A stretch of DNA of 64,000 nucleotides from NCBI RefSeq assembly GCF_900129425.1, contig NZ_LT670817.1, positions 9,018,001-9,082,000 on the forward strand, in the 5' to 3' direction. Of the stretch, positions 16,073 to 25,500 are shown one piece after another; positions within the stretch are counted from its first letter, which is position 1; the number at the start of each line of letters is the position of its first letter. Below the pieces are notes generated by a model. It was not told where the DNA came from, made no database searches, and saw only the letters and a program-made list of their open reading frames with translations. This DNA is from Bradyrhizobium erythrophlei (GTDB lineage Bacteria > Pseudomonadota > Alphaproteobacteria > Rhizobiales > Xanthobacteraceae). Position numbers and translations under genes: made by a program.

Positions 16073-16969
16073 CTACTTCGGCTCCGCGCTCGCCGTCACC
16101 GGCCGCACCGGATCGCCTTCGCGCAGCAGCGCGCCGGCGCGGGCGACCACGACGTCGCCTTCGACCAGGCCGTCGCGGATTTCGATCTGGCCGCCGGACA
16201 TCAGCCCGACCTCGACCCGCCGCGTCTCGACCCGGTGCCGCCGCACCACCTGGACCACGGTGCCGGCGGTGCCGTAGAGCACCGCGGTGAGCGGCACCGC
16301 GATGTTGCAGCTTTGCCCGGTCTTGATCATCGCGCGCCCCGACGAATTCACCAGCAGGCGCCGGTTGGTCGTCACGCCGATGATGACCTGGCCGAGCTGG
16401 CTGTTGGGCTCGACCGTCGGCGCGATCCGGCGCACCGTGCCGTCGACTTCGCCGGCGCCGACGATCCTGATCCGTGCCGGCTGGTTGACCGCGAGTTTCG
16501 GCAGGTCCTCGGTCGGCACCAGCCCGATCAGGTCGAATTCGCTGCGCGCGATGATGGAAAACAGCGCCTCGCCCTTGGCCGAGGCCATCGCGCCGAGCAC
16601 GGCCGAGGAGGAGGCGATCAGCCCGGCCACCGGCGCCTGCACCTGCACCGTGCCGCCTTCTGGCAGCGTCAGCCGGGCCAGCGTCTGCCCGGCCGTAACG
16701 GTGTCGCCGGCATCGGCCAGGATTTCCGCGACCTTGAGGCCCGGCCGCTCCGGCCGCACCATGGTCTCTTCCCGCGCCATGACGATGCCGGAAACCTCGG
16801 CGATCGCCGCAAAGCACGCCTTCGCCGCCGTCAGCACCGTGACCGTCGCGCCCTTCGGCGCATCGGCCTCGTCGGCGGCGAGCGCGGGGGAGCAGGCGAG
16901 GCAGAGCAGGGCTGCGGTGAGGGGGGCGAGCAGGCTTCGCGAGGGGCCGAGCGGGGGGAGAAGGGGCAT
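16073..16969 (-). CDS. HlyD-family periplasmic adaptor protein (orphan)
   Basis: The 298-residue product has a cleavable signal (ending ACSPALAADEA) followed by a membrane-fusion-protein layout: lipoyl-like halves (ILADAGDTVTAGQTLARL and VQAPVAGLIASSSAVLG), a beta-barrel part (FDLIGLVPTEDLPKL), and a C-terminal membrane-proximal part (ETRRVEVGL, GLVEGDVVVARAG). It is clearly paralogous to the adaptor at 25679-26596, including the early TKA-x-CF-like cysteine. Unlike that adaptor it has no transporter or outer-membrane channel beside it, so its partner must be encoded elsewhere. A CAGGAC ribosome site precedes ATG 16969. Confidence 0.8.
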   Translation of the reverse strand: MPLLPPLGPSRSLLAPLTAALLCLACSPALAADEADAPKGATVTVLTAAKACFAAIAEVSGIVMAREETMVRPERPGLKVAEILADAGDTVTAGQTLARLTLPEGGTVQVQAPVAGLIASSSAVLGAMASAKGEALFSIIARSEFDLIGLVPTEDLPKLAVNQPARIRIVGAGEVDGTVRRIAPTVEPNSQLGQVIIGVTTNRRLLVNSSGRAMIKTGQSCNIAVPLTAVLYGTAGTVVQVVRRHRVETRRVEVGLMSGGQIEIRDGLVEGDVVVARAGALLREGDPVRPVTASAEPK

Positions 16970-17047
16970 CGGAAGTCCTGAGCGGGTGATGCGGGTATGG
17001 ATAGCAGAAGGGGGGCTGGAGAACCAAGCGGCTTCCGTACGTTTAGG

Positions 17048-17335
17048 TCACCTCTCCGCTTGTGGGAGAGGATCGGTGTCAGGGAGAGCAGCAAAGATCA
17101 GGTTTGCGGGTACAGCGACATCGTCTATCAGCCATTTGAAGTCGGTTTCACTGTCAAGTCTGTCGCCCGCCTCTTGTAAGACTGTTCGACTCTCATTTAA
17201 TCCATCGGATGCTGCTTTTGAGCGGAGATATGTGCTGGACTTGATGCTTGTGAATCCATGGCTTTTGATAAGCGTATTCGCTACACCCGATTTCCCAACT
17301 GCTACTGGGCCACTGAGCAAAAGCAGAAGCTTCAT
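17048..17335 (-). pseudogene. P-loop kinase-like gene truncated by an intergenic repeat
   Basis: The 95-residue reading frame begins with a beta strand and a Walker A loop, GPVAVGKS (residues 9-16). It continues STYLRSKAAS and a TVLQEAGDRLD..TDFKWLIDD region that I associate with small adenylate-kinase-like / dNMP-kinase-like AAA proteins of about 180-200 residues. The last eight residues (DPLPQAER) and the stop are read from a family C repeat at about 17045-17080, so the C-terminal half, including any lid, is missing. The start overlaps the stop of the upstream gene (ATGA, 17332-17335), which shows they were once one operon. Base composition is visibly lower in GC than neighbouring core genes. 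Confidence 0.65.
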
Positions 17336-18063
17336 TTTGGCTTTAGCCTATCGAATTCGAGACCATTGCCACGCCAATCCGGATCACTTTCTGCTTTCTG
17401 TATAAAGTCGATCACTGCACCAACGTGCGTATTGTCACGTGGATATGGCCCCGGCGGCTTCTCCCCTGTCACTCTCCATTTACACTTAAGAGAACTCAGC
17501 ATCCGTCTTGCGATGCTTGCATCTTCGTCTGAAAAACAGGAGACGAATGTTTCGTCCGGCAAGTTAAAATCGCCATGCACGAGGACTTCGATCATAGTAT
17601 TTTCGTGAAGGTGTTTCTGAAGCATCGCGGACTTATCAGCATCAGTGCGGGCAATCGGAATCTGATGCCCTGCGTAATAGCGGCCGTTCGTTCTGGATTC
17701 CGGGAAACCCTCTTTGCCGCCGCGCCGCAATTGACGCGTCATTGCTACGTTGAACCGGCACAAGCTGAACGGCACAGCGTCTATTTCGGATGCGGGAATG
17801 TTAATCGCGATATGGGGAAAGCCTGCCGCCAGCTTTGCCCGCAAAATGCGTGGTCGGGCGTCGATCGTAAGATGTGAGTAACTGCCGAAGCCTCGGGCTA
17901 TGTCCTGTCCGTGCGACATAGATCTTAGATGGCGGGTGGTAAAGCCAGCTTTGTGAAGGGACGGCTTGCTCAATATCGACCGCGACCTCGCAATGAAGAT
18001 CAAGTAATGGAGCGGTGCGTAGTGATGAACGGTCTCGATTCGGTGATCGGCAAGTACAGGCAT
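17332..18063 (-). CDS. Unknown protein coupled to the truncated kinase
   Basis: The 243-residue soluble protein has no signal peptide. A strong GGGAGGAAG site precedes ATG 18063 and the stop overlaps the kinase start, so it is real and translated. Recognisable stretches are HHYAPLHYLIFIARSRSILSK near the N-terminus, GFGSYSHLTID, PRILRAKLAAGFPHI, and a C-terminal block with DSDPDWRG-like residues. The opening (HHYAPLHYL..I...ILSK) loosely recalls ADP-ribosyltransferase-like toxins that recognise a short nucleic acid, but I cannot support that assignment. GC is lower than average, which suggests horizontal acquisition of the two-gene unit. Confidence 0.65.
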   Translation of the reverse strand: MPVLADHRIETVHHYAPLHYLIFIARSRSILSKPSLHKAGFTTRHLRSMSHGQDIARGFGSYSHLTIDARPRILRAKLAAGFPHIAINIPASEIDAVPFSLCRFNVAMTRQLRRGGKEGFPESRTNGRYYAGHQIPIARTDADKSAMLQKHLHENTMIEVLVHGDFNLPDETFVSCFSDEDASIARRMLSSLKCKWRVTGEKPPGPYPRDNTHVGAVIDFIQKAESDPDWRGNGLEFDRLKPK

Positions 18064-18319
18064 TCTTCCTCCCTAACGGTGGTAGCATGGTAACGCTAAT
18101 GCACGCAAGCGTTGGGTAGCCGCCGCCCGCCACCCAGGTATTGATTTTACCAAGCGGTATTGCATGTGGCGGCGTCATGCATTTTGCCCGCCCTACTCTT
18201 GCGGGCTGCTTCGACCTCAGGCCCGATCATGCCGCAGACCTCCGGCTGACCGCGATCTGGCTCTTTTATCGTCTTCCGATTTTCCGAAATTCCTCTTGAC
18301 CGAATCAGTACCCCTGGAA

Positions 18320-18830
18320 TATATCCACGCCGTCCCACCCCTCAGAGGGGCGTATCCGGATCGTCAGAGACGCGGGGTGGGATGCGGTGGACGCGGCAGC
18401 GTTAGGCACGCACGTGATGGCAGGGCGGACTTCGGTCTGTGAGCGATCGGCGGCGGGCTGACGAACGGCGCTGATGCGGACAGTGAAGTCGTGTGGTCCT
18501 GACGCCTCGACGCCGGCGTCAAGTTTGCGGTGGCATGTCGGCCCGACCGGGCGCGGACACGCGTTGATCCGCAGATGACGGTGACAAGAAAGCCGATCAC
18601 CGGGGAGAGCGCGATATAAACTGTTAAAACCATTGCGTGCGGGAATGTCGGGTGATTTCCGATGGCTCGCTGTGAATACTCGTGTGCATACTTACTACCC
18701 TAGCGCACACGAGGCTGCGGGTGCATCGGGCGCCCGGCATTCCCCACGCCCTCTGATCTCTTCAGGGGCGGAACGTTCCCAGCATGACTCGGGCCTGCGC
18801 CGCGAGATCGCGGAGGTGTGCCTGGATTGG
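18320..18830. other. Long structured intergenic element with conserved stem-loop
   Basis: Most of the 1.1-kb gap at 18064-19193 is non-coding. From about 18320 to 18830 it matches, from memory, a long intergenic sequence seen repeatedly in Bradyrhizobium-group genomes and often mis-annotated as short ORFs. Visible hallmarks are GACAAGAAAGCC(G)ATCACCGGGGAGAGC, an AT-rich CGATATAAACTGTTAAAACCA, a perfect 9-bp stem CTCGTGTGC / GCACACGAG with 17-nt loop (about 18679-18713), and CGCCCTCTGA / TCAGGGGCG at about 18750-18773. The remaining part, 18064-18319, shows no gene. Recognition of the wider family is recollection, not a search result. Confidence 0.5.
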
Positions 18831-18831
18831 C

Positions 18832-18917
18832 GTCATTGCGAGGAGCGATAGCGACAAAGCAATCCAGCTTTCTTTGTTGCTGCTCCATGGATTGCTTCGC
18901 TGGCGCTCGCAATGACG
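18832..18917. repeat. Intergenic palindromic repeat (family D)
   Basis: The palindrome runs CGTCATTGCGAGGAGCG ... AAAGCAATCCAG ... TGGATTGCTTCGCTGGCGC ... TCGCAATGACG. Other full copies are at 33152-33233 and 36928-37006, and half a copy is near 26636. Confidence 0.8.
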
Positions 18918-18958
18918 GGTGCTGCAGCGGCTGTTTGAAAATCCGTCGCCATTCGCTC

Positions 18959-19039
18959 GGTGCCACCTCTCCCCTTGCGGGAGAGGTCGGATCGCATCGC
19001 CAGATGCGATCCGGGTGAGGGGTTACGGACTATCGATAG
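18959..19039. repeat. Family C repeat interrupted by an IS relic
   Basis: The left part of a family C repeat (CACCTCTCCCCTTGCGGGAG, GATCGCATCGCCAGATGCGATC, GGGGTTACGGACTATCGATAG) is intact. At 19040 it switches abruptly to the left edge of the IS481 element, where other copies continue with CCTGAACCCCTC. Confidence 0.8.
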
Positions 19040-19164
19040 AGGTTCAACCGGCATGATTGTCGACACTTTGGACCGGCATGATCCCCGACAGTTTGGGTTG
19101 AGCGGCTTGTTCACCCCGGCCGCCGGAGCCCTCACGAGGCGGAGCGAACCGGGTGAACAGGCCG
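19040..19164 (-). mobile_element. Relic left end of the IS481-family element
   Basis: About 125 bp match bases 11059-11183 of the complete element, including AGGTTCAACCGG, the terminal repeat with TGTCGACACTTTGG, and the transposase 3' end. Scattered substitutions are present (for example CCCCGGCCGCCGG for CCCGGGTCGCGG). The rest of the element is absent, and the sequence runs into the AsmA gene end 30 bp later. It records an insertion into a family C repeat followed by deletion. Confidence 0.9.
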
Positions 19165-19193
19165 TGCCGGTTGACGTGCGCGTCAGCCGGCGT

Positions 19194-21152
19194 TCACCGA
19201 TTAAACAGCTGCCGCAGCAGGTCGTTCATTGGCTGACTGTCCTGCGATGGCGGCGGGGGCGGGTCGCTTTGCGGCGCGGGCGGTGGGTTAGGCTGGGTCT
19301 GCGACGGAAGGCTGCGGCTCTGTCCAAGACCCTGCTGCAGCAAGTTGCCCAGGGTCTCGCCGAGCGTGCCGCCGAGCGGTTGATCGGACTGCCCGCCACC
19401 GCCGAACAGGCCCTTGCCCATTTCCTTGAGCTTGGCGTAGGCGGCGTCGGGATTGTCCGTTATCCCGGCGATATCCGGATAGATCCGCGGATCGGCCCAC
19501 GGGCCGTCGATCATCACGGGGATGCCGAGCCCGACCGGATCGGACGAGCGGCCCTGGCCTTCCGTGGTCATCACGAGCTTCGGCTCGACCTGGAACGCCA
19601 GCGTCTGCGCGGCCAGATCCACCGTGCCGGTCCCGGTCACCCGCACCAGCGGTCCGACCAGGTTGAGATCGCTGGTCGTGGCCTGGCCCTTGTCGATCCG
19701 GAACGAGGCCGACAACTGGGTCAGGTCGGTCGCCTGCTCCTTGGCCTCCGGCCATCCCGACAGGGGGCTCGCAGCCAGCGAGCGGATCATCTGCACGACG
19801 TTGAGGCCGCGGATGGCGCCGTCCTTGAACACCGCGAATACGGTGCCGGACAGGTTCGACATGACAGCGCGCTGGCTGGAGCCCGCCGAACGCACCGCCA
19901 GTTTCGCCTGCAGCTTGCCGTCGAGCTTGTCGAAATCGGCGACGCTGCGCAGCAGCGGCAGCGCGCGCACCCCGATGAGGTCACTGGTCAGCGCATAGGT
20001 CGGGTTGCCGCCGGACACATCGACGATCAACTGGCCGTTGGCCTGGCCGCCATAGGCGCCGAGATTGGAGAATGCGATCCGGGCGACGCCTTGGGCCAGC
20101 GCCGAGTCGATCGCGACCGGCGCCAGATGCGCCTCGCCGATGTTGAGTTCGGCCGCGGAAACCCTGGCCTGGACGTCGACATAGTTCAGTCCCCTCAGGT
20201 CGATGGTTTCGTTGCTCCAGGGATGCGGCTCCGATGAAGCCTGTGTATTCGGCGAACCCTGCGAACCCTGCGCGCCGGAACCGGCCGGCGTCTGGGCGGT
20301 CGCGACGTCGAGCCGCTGGAAGTCGAGATCGAGTTTCACCAGCGGCTTGCTGGCGAGATCGACCGAGGCCCAGCCGTTGAACGCGCCGTCGCCGAACGTC
20401 CCGGTCACGCCGTTGATCATCACCGCCGTGCCGTTGAGCCGGGCCTCGGCCTTGGCCGTCAGCGGCGCCTGCAGCAGGCCGGCGGCCTCGAGCGTAAGTT
20501 CGACCGGTATGTTCTGCCGCTCCACCGGCGGAGCCGGCGCGGTCGCCTTGATCTGGAATTTCAGCGGATGCTCGCCGGCGCGCGCACTGCCGTTGACCTT
20601 GATGTCGCGGTCGGCGCCGACAGACGCGACGGCGTTGATGCCGTCGATGCGGGTGTCGAAGCGGTCGCGCAGGTTGGAAAATTCGATCGCGCCGTCGGTG
20701 ACGGTCACCCGATCGATCGCGAGCGCATGGGCGCCGGACTCGCCGGCGGACGTCGGCGGCCTGGGAGATGATGGCGTGGGCTCCCGAACGCGTTCGCGCA
20801 GCAGCGGCACCGACAGCACCGGGCGCGCGATCGCAAGTTCAGTGATCTGCGGATGGCCCGACCACACGCTGGACAACGTCATGTCGGCCCGGACGCTGCC
20901 GACCGTCACGCGGCTGGACGTATCGCGGTCCTTCGGCGCTTCGAGCGTGACGTCGTTCAGCGTCACGTTCAGCGACGGCCAAAGGCCGATCCTGGTCGCG
21001 CCGGCAATGTTCAACTGGTACCCGGTCTCGCGCTCGACGCGCTCCCGGATCGCCGAAGTCAGGAAGCCGGAGGGGATCCCGATGATCAGGAGCAGGGCTG
21101 CGATAACGATGACGGCAGCGACGGCGGCGCCGGCGATTTTCAGTGCTCTCAT
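19194..21152 (-). CDS. AsmA-family protein
   Basis: The 652-residue product has one N-terminal membrane anchor (about 7-27) followed by a large beta-rich periplasmic part and a proline/glutamine-rich tail (about 610-640). The N-terminal AsmA block (RVERETGYQLNIAGATRIGLWPSLNVTLNDVTL) and the C-terminal block (ALRGLNVVQM-like; TSDLNLVGPLVRVTGTGTVDLAAQTL; GIPVMIDGPWADPRIYPD) are typical. AsmA-like proteins are thought to act in outer-membrane homeostasis, probably by bridging lipids between membranes. The gene seems to be transcribed alone. Its 3' end lies 30 bp from the IS relic, so it narrowly escaped disruption. Confidence 0.9.
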   Translation of the reverse strand: MRALKIAGAAVAAVIVIAALLLIIGIPSGFLTSAIRERVERETGYQLNIAGATRIGLWPSLNVTLNDVTLEAPKDRDTSSRVTVGSVRADMTLSSVWSGHPQITELAIARPVLSVPLLRERVREPTPSSPRPPTSAGESGAHALAIDRVTVTDGAIEFSNLRDRFDTRIDGINAVASVGADRDIKVNGSARAGEHPLKFQIKATAPAPPVERQNIPVELTLEAAGLLQAPLTAKAEARLNGTAVMINGVTGTFGDGAFNGWASVDLASKPLVKLDLDFQRLDVATAQTPAGSGAQGSQGSPNTQASSEPHPWSNETIDLRGLNYVDVQARVSAAELNIGEAHLAPVAIDSALAQGVARIAFSNLGAYGGQANGQLIVDVSGGNPTYALTSDLIGVRALPLLRSVADFDKLDGKLQAKLAVRSAGSSQRAVMSNLSGTVFAVFKDGAIRGLNVVQMIRSLAASPLSGWPEAKEQATDLTQLSASFRIDKGQATTSDLNLVGPLVRVTGTGTVDLAAQTLAFQVEPKLVMTTEGQGRSSDPVGLGIPVMIDGPWADPRIYPDIAGITDNPDAAYAKLKEMGKGLFGGGGQSDQPLGGTLGETLGNLLQQGLGQSRSLPSQTQPNPPPAPQSDPPPPPSQDSQPMNDLLRQLFNR

Positions 21153-21364
21153 GACGACTTTCCAAAGCGGGCACGCGGCATCAGGCCAGGTCGGGCGCTC
21201 AAGGCAGCGGCCTTTGCTTGAGCTTATCCCGGAAGCGGAAACGGCTCAAAGCCGCCCGCATCATCCAGGGGTGCTGCAAAGTTATGTGACTTATGACACA
21301 CTTCGAAGGCGGCCTGAATTTTGCGAACCGCTCCTTTGACGAATTAGCTCTGGAAGGCATTGCA

Positions 21365-22039
21365 ATGAGCAAAGCGGCCGAATTTGCGGTCATTCTGAAG
21401 ATGAATCCGATGTTCGCCGACCTGGGAACCGACGAACTGGCGCGGATCTCCGGCCTTTGCCACACCGAGCATCTCGGCTCGGGCGAGCTGTTGTTCCAGA
21501 AAGGCGATGCCGGCGACGCCCTGTTCGGGGTCCGCCGCGGCCAGATCCGGATCGAGACCGGCGCCTCCGACGGCAGCCGCCTGACCCTGAATTTCATGGG
21601 TCCCGGCGATCTCTTTGGCGAGGTCGCGGTGCTCGACGGCCAGAGATGCACCGCCGATGCCACCGCCGGCGAGCCCACCGAATTGTTCGTGCTGCGGCGC
21701 GAGGATTTTCTGGGCCATCTCGAACGCGAGCCGAAGGTCGCGATCAAGATCATCCAGCTATTGTGCCAGCGGATCCGCTGCCAGAGCGAACGGATGGAGG
21801 AATCCGTGCTGCAGCCGCTGCCGGTTCGGCTGGCGCGACGGCTCTGCGCGCTGGCATCCGATTTCGGCTCGGAAGTTCGCATCTCGCAGGAGCAGCTCGG
21901 CGTCTTCGTCGGCGCCGCCCGCGAAAGCGTCAACCGTCAGCTGCAGCTCTGGCGCAGGGACGGCATTCTGGACCTTCAGCGCGGCCGGATTTTGCTCCTG
22001 AACACGAACCGGCTGACGGCGGTGGCGCGGAACGAGTAG
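21365..22039 (+). CDS. Crp/Fnr-family transcriptional regulator
   Basis: The 224-residue regulator has a cyclic-nucleotide-binding-like N-terminal domain (about 10-125, with GDLFGEVAVLDGQRCTADA corresponding to the phosphate-binding cassette) and a C-terminal winged helix (about 150-220; recognition region EQLGVFVGAARESVNRQLQLW). The four-cysteine N-terminal cluster of Fnr is absent, so direct oxygen sensing by an iron-sulfur cluster is not expected; a Crp-like or FixK-like role is open. GGAAGG seven bases before ATG 21365 decides the start over the longer frame from 21293. Its target sites cannot be assigned from the window. Confidence 0.88.
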   Translation: MSKAAEFAVILKMNPMFADLGTDELARISGLCHTEHLGSGELLFQKGDAGDALFGVRRGQIRIETGASDGSRLTLNFMGPGDLFGEVAVLDGQRCTADATAGEPTELFVLRREDFLGHLEREPKVAIKIIQLLCQRIRCQSERMEESVLQPLPVRLARRLCALASDFGSEVRISQEQLGVFVGAARESVNRQLQLWRRDGILDLQRGRILLLNTNRLTAVARNE

Positions 22040-22159
22040 GGGCAGAGGCGCCATCCATGTCGGGGACAATTATGATACAAATCACTGCTGCATGCTGCGG
22101 CAAGCAGCGCGACTTCCTCATGTCAGGGTTGCACAGGGTCCTAACCAGGGAGGATGACC

Positions 22160-22453
22160 ATGGTAACTTATGTCGTGCTTGCGAATTTCACCGACCAGGG
22201 AATCCGCAATGCCAAGGATTCTCCGAAGCGGGCAGATGCCTTCAAGCAAATGGCGAAGACGTTTGGAGTGACCGTGAAAGAAATCTTCTGGACGCAGGGA
22301 AGGTATGACATCGTGACAATCCTCGAAGCGCCGGACGAGGCTTCCGCCCTGTCGCTTAACCTGAGCCTTGGCGCGCTCGGCAACGTCCGCACCGAATCGT
22401 TGCGAGCTTTCTCGGCAGCGGAGATGGCGACGGCTGTCGGCAAGATGATCTGA
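22160..22453 (+). CDS. GYD domain protein
   Basis: The 97-residue cytosolic protein (MVTYVVLANFTDQGIRN) has the alpha/beta dimeric-barrel-like GYD family pattern; the naming motif appears as GRYD in TQGRYDIVTILEAPDE. The GGGAGG ribosome site (22148-22153) is six bases from ATG 22160 and touches the ATG at 22154, so 22160 is the likely start. GYD proteins are small, widespread, and without known activity. The gene stands alone. Confidence 0.88.
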   Translation: MVTYVVLANFTDQGIRNAKDSPKRADAFKQMAKTFGVTVKEIFWTQGRYDIVTILEAPDEASALSLNLSLGALGNVRTESLRAFSAAEMATAVGKMI

Positions 22454-22532
22454 CAACGGCTGACGCCGGCGATTACTGGATCATCCGCTTTCGCGGAGGA
22501 TGACAGCAGTGAATGTGTGAGAGCCCCACCCC

Positions 22533-25500
22533 TCACTCCGCCGCGGGCGAACGCACGATGGTCGGCGGTGGCGGTTTGTGATCGGCGGAATGATCGGCCG
22601 GCGGGTGCTCGGTATCGCCGCTTTGGGCCAACAGCTTCTTGCCGAAGCGCCAGAACAGCGTGCCGATGTCGTCCATCATCATGAACATCGCCGGCACGAA
22701 CACCAGCGACAAGACCGTGGAGAACAACAGTCCGCCGATCACGGCGAGTGCCATCGGCGAGCGGAATTCGCCGCCGGCGCCGAACGCCAGCGCCGAGGGC
22801 ATCATGCCGGCGACCATCGCGATCGTGGTCATGACGATGGGACGGGCGCGCTTCATGCCGGCGTCGATGATCGCCGCGTCGCGCGCCACGCCTTCGCGCA
22901 TCGATTCCACCGCGAACTCCACCAGCATGATGGCGTTCTTGGTGACGATGCCCATCAGCATCAGGATGCCGATCCACACCGGCGTCGTCAGCTGCTTGCC
23001 GGTCAGCAGCAGCGCCATGATCGCGCCGCCGATCGAGAGCGGCAGCGAGAACAGGATGGTGATCGGCTGCAGGAAGGTACCGAACAGCAGCACCAGCACC
23101 GCATAGACCATCATCAGCCCGGCGGTGATCGCGGTGGCAAAGCCCTCCGACAATTCGTTGAGGCTTTCGGCATCGCCCGACGGGCTCACCTTCACGCCTT
23201 TGGGCAGGGTTTTCATGACCGGCAGGTCGTAGATCTTCTTGGTGGCGTCGCCGAGCGCTGCGGTGCCGACGAGGTCGGCCGCGACGGTGGCCTGACGTTC
23301 CCGATCATAACGGTTGATGCTGGTCGGGCCCTGATCGAGCTTGATGTCGGCGACGACCGACAGCGGCACGCCGCCCTTCTCGCCACGCACGCCGAGCGGC
23401 ACCCGCAACTGCTCGAGCAGGGGCAGGTCACCGCGCGCGGAGTCCTCGAGCTGCACCCGGATCGGCACCAGCCGGTCGCCGGCGTCGAATTTTGCCAGCG
23501 CCGGACCGACGTCGCCGATCGTGGCCACACGGATCGTCTGTGACAGGCTTTCGGTGGAAACGCCAAGCCGGGCGGCGAGATCGGCCCGTGGCTGGATCCG
23601 CAATTCGGGCCGGTCCAGCGAGGTTTCGGAAATAACATCCGAGATCAGCGGAATCCGCTTCATCTGGTTGGCGAGTTCGCTGGCGACGTTGGCGACGATG
23701 TTGCTGTCCGCGCCCGTTACCACCAGCGACACCGCGCGCAAACCGTTTTCGTCGAGGAACCAGTAGCGGATATCAGGGACGTTTTCGAGCTCGCGGCCGA
23801 TCTCGAGTTCGAGTTCGCGCTGCGTGATCTTGCGCTGGGTTTTCGGGGTGTAGTTGATGATCAGCGCGGCGCGGCGCACCTCGAACGTGCCCGGCGGCAC
23901 CCGGCCGCCGTCGACGAACACGCTCTCGACTTCGGGCCGCTTGCGCAGCCGCGCGACGATTTCCTCGGTCACCTTCTCGGTATAGGCGAGCTGGGATCCC
24001 GGCGGCAGTTCCATCGCCAGCAGTGAGCGCGCCGTATCCTGTGCCGGCAGGAAGCCCTGCGGCAACAGCGTGATGCTCCAGATCGAGGCGGCGAAGATGC
24101 CGAAGCCGATCAGCACGGTGATGAAGTGATGTCGGACCGACCAGGTCACGAGCCGGGTGTAGGCGTGGAATGCGCGTCCCGGCGACGGATCGTCATGTTC
24201 GTGATGCTTCAGGAAATAGGCGGCCAGCATCGGCGTGACGAAACGCGCGGCCAGCAGCGAGAAGAACACCTGCACCGAAACCGTGATGCCGAACTGCTTG
24301 AAGAATTGCCCGGCGATCCCCGACATGAAGCTTGCCGGGGCGAAGATCGCGATGATGGTCAGCGAGATCGCGATCACGGCGAGGCCGATTTCGTCGGCGG
24401 CCTCCAGCGCGGCGCGATAGGGCGACTTGCCCATCCGCATATGGCGCACGATGTTCTCGATCTCGACGATGGCGTCGTCGACAAGAATACCGGTCGACAG
24501 CGTGATCGCGAGGAAGCTGACCAGGTTCAGCGAGAATCCCAAAATGTCCATCGCCCAGAACGCCGGGAAGATCGACAGCGGCAGCGAGATCGCGGCGATC
24601 ATGGTCGCCCTGATATCGCGCAGGAACAACAGCACAATGATGACGGCGAGAATGGCGCCTTCGAACAGGGTCGAGATCGCGGCCTCGTAATTGCCTTTTG
24701 TAAACTCCACCGAGGTGTCGATCAGTTTCAGGTCGACGTCGGGATAGGCGATTTTCAGCGCGTCGATGCGCTTCTGCACGGCGGCCGCGACCACGACGTC
24801 GCTGGCGCCTTTGGAACGCTTGATACCGAGCGCCACCACCGGTTCGCCATTGAAGCGCGCAAACGTCCGGCGGTCGGCGATGGTGTCGGTGACGGTGCCG
24901 AGATCGTCGAGCCGCACCTCGCCGCCGCCGAACAGCGGGATCATGGTTCCCGCCAGATCGTTTAGCGTCTTGGCGCCGGCCAGGGTCCGGATCGCCTGAT
25001 CGTTCTTGCCGATTTCGGCCCGGCCGCCGGCGAGGTCGACATTGGTGCCGCGCAGGCTTTGGCTGACATTGACCGCGGTCAGGCCCGCGGCCTGCAGCCG
25101 GTCGGGGTCGAGCGAGACCAGAATCTCGCGCTCGACACCGCCGATACGCTCGACCTGGGCGACGTTGCGCACGCCCTGCAAAGCGCGTTTGACGACGTCG
25201 TCGACGAAATAGGACAGCTGTTCGGGAGTCTTGCCGGGCGAGATCGCGGCATAGGTGACGATCGGCAGGCCGATGACGTCGACGCGCTGGATCAGCGGCT
25301 CGGTGACATTTTGCGGCAGGTTTGAGCGCACGCGGGTAACGGCGTCCTTGACGTCGTTCAGCGCGCGGTCGGTGTTGGTCTCAAGCGCGAACTGGATCGT
25401 CGTCAGCGACAGCCCGTCGGTGATCGACGATGAAATGTGCCGCACGCCCTCGACGCCCGACACGCCGTCTTCGATCGTCTTGGTGACCTGCGATTCAAGT

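Noticed and set aside
17332..18063. DarT-like DNA ADP-ribosyltransferase toxin
   Set aside because: Only a loose resemblance at the N-terminus; no confident catalytic motif and no DarG-type macrodomain antitoxin beside it.
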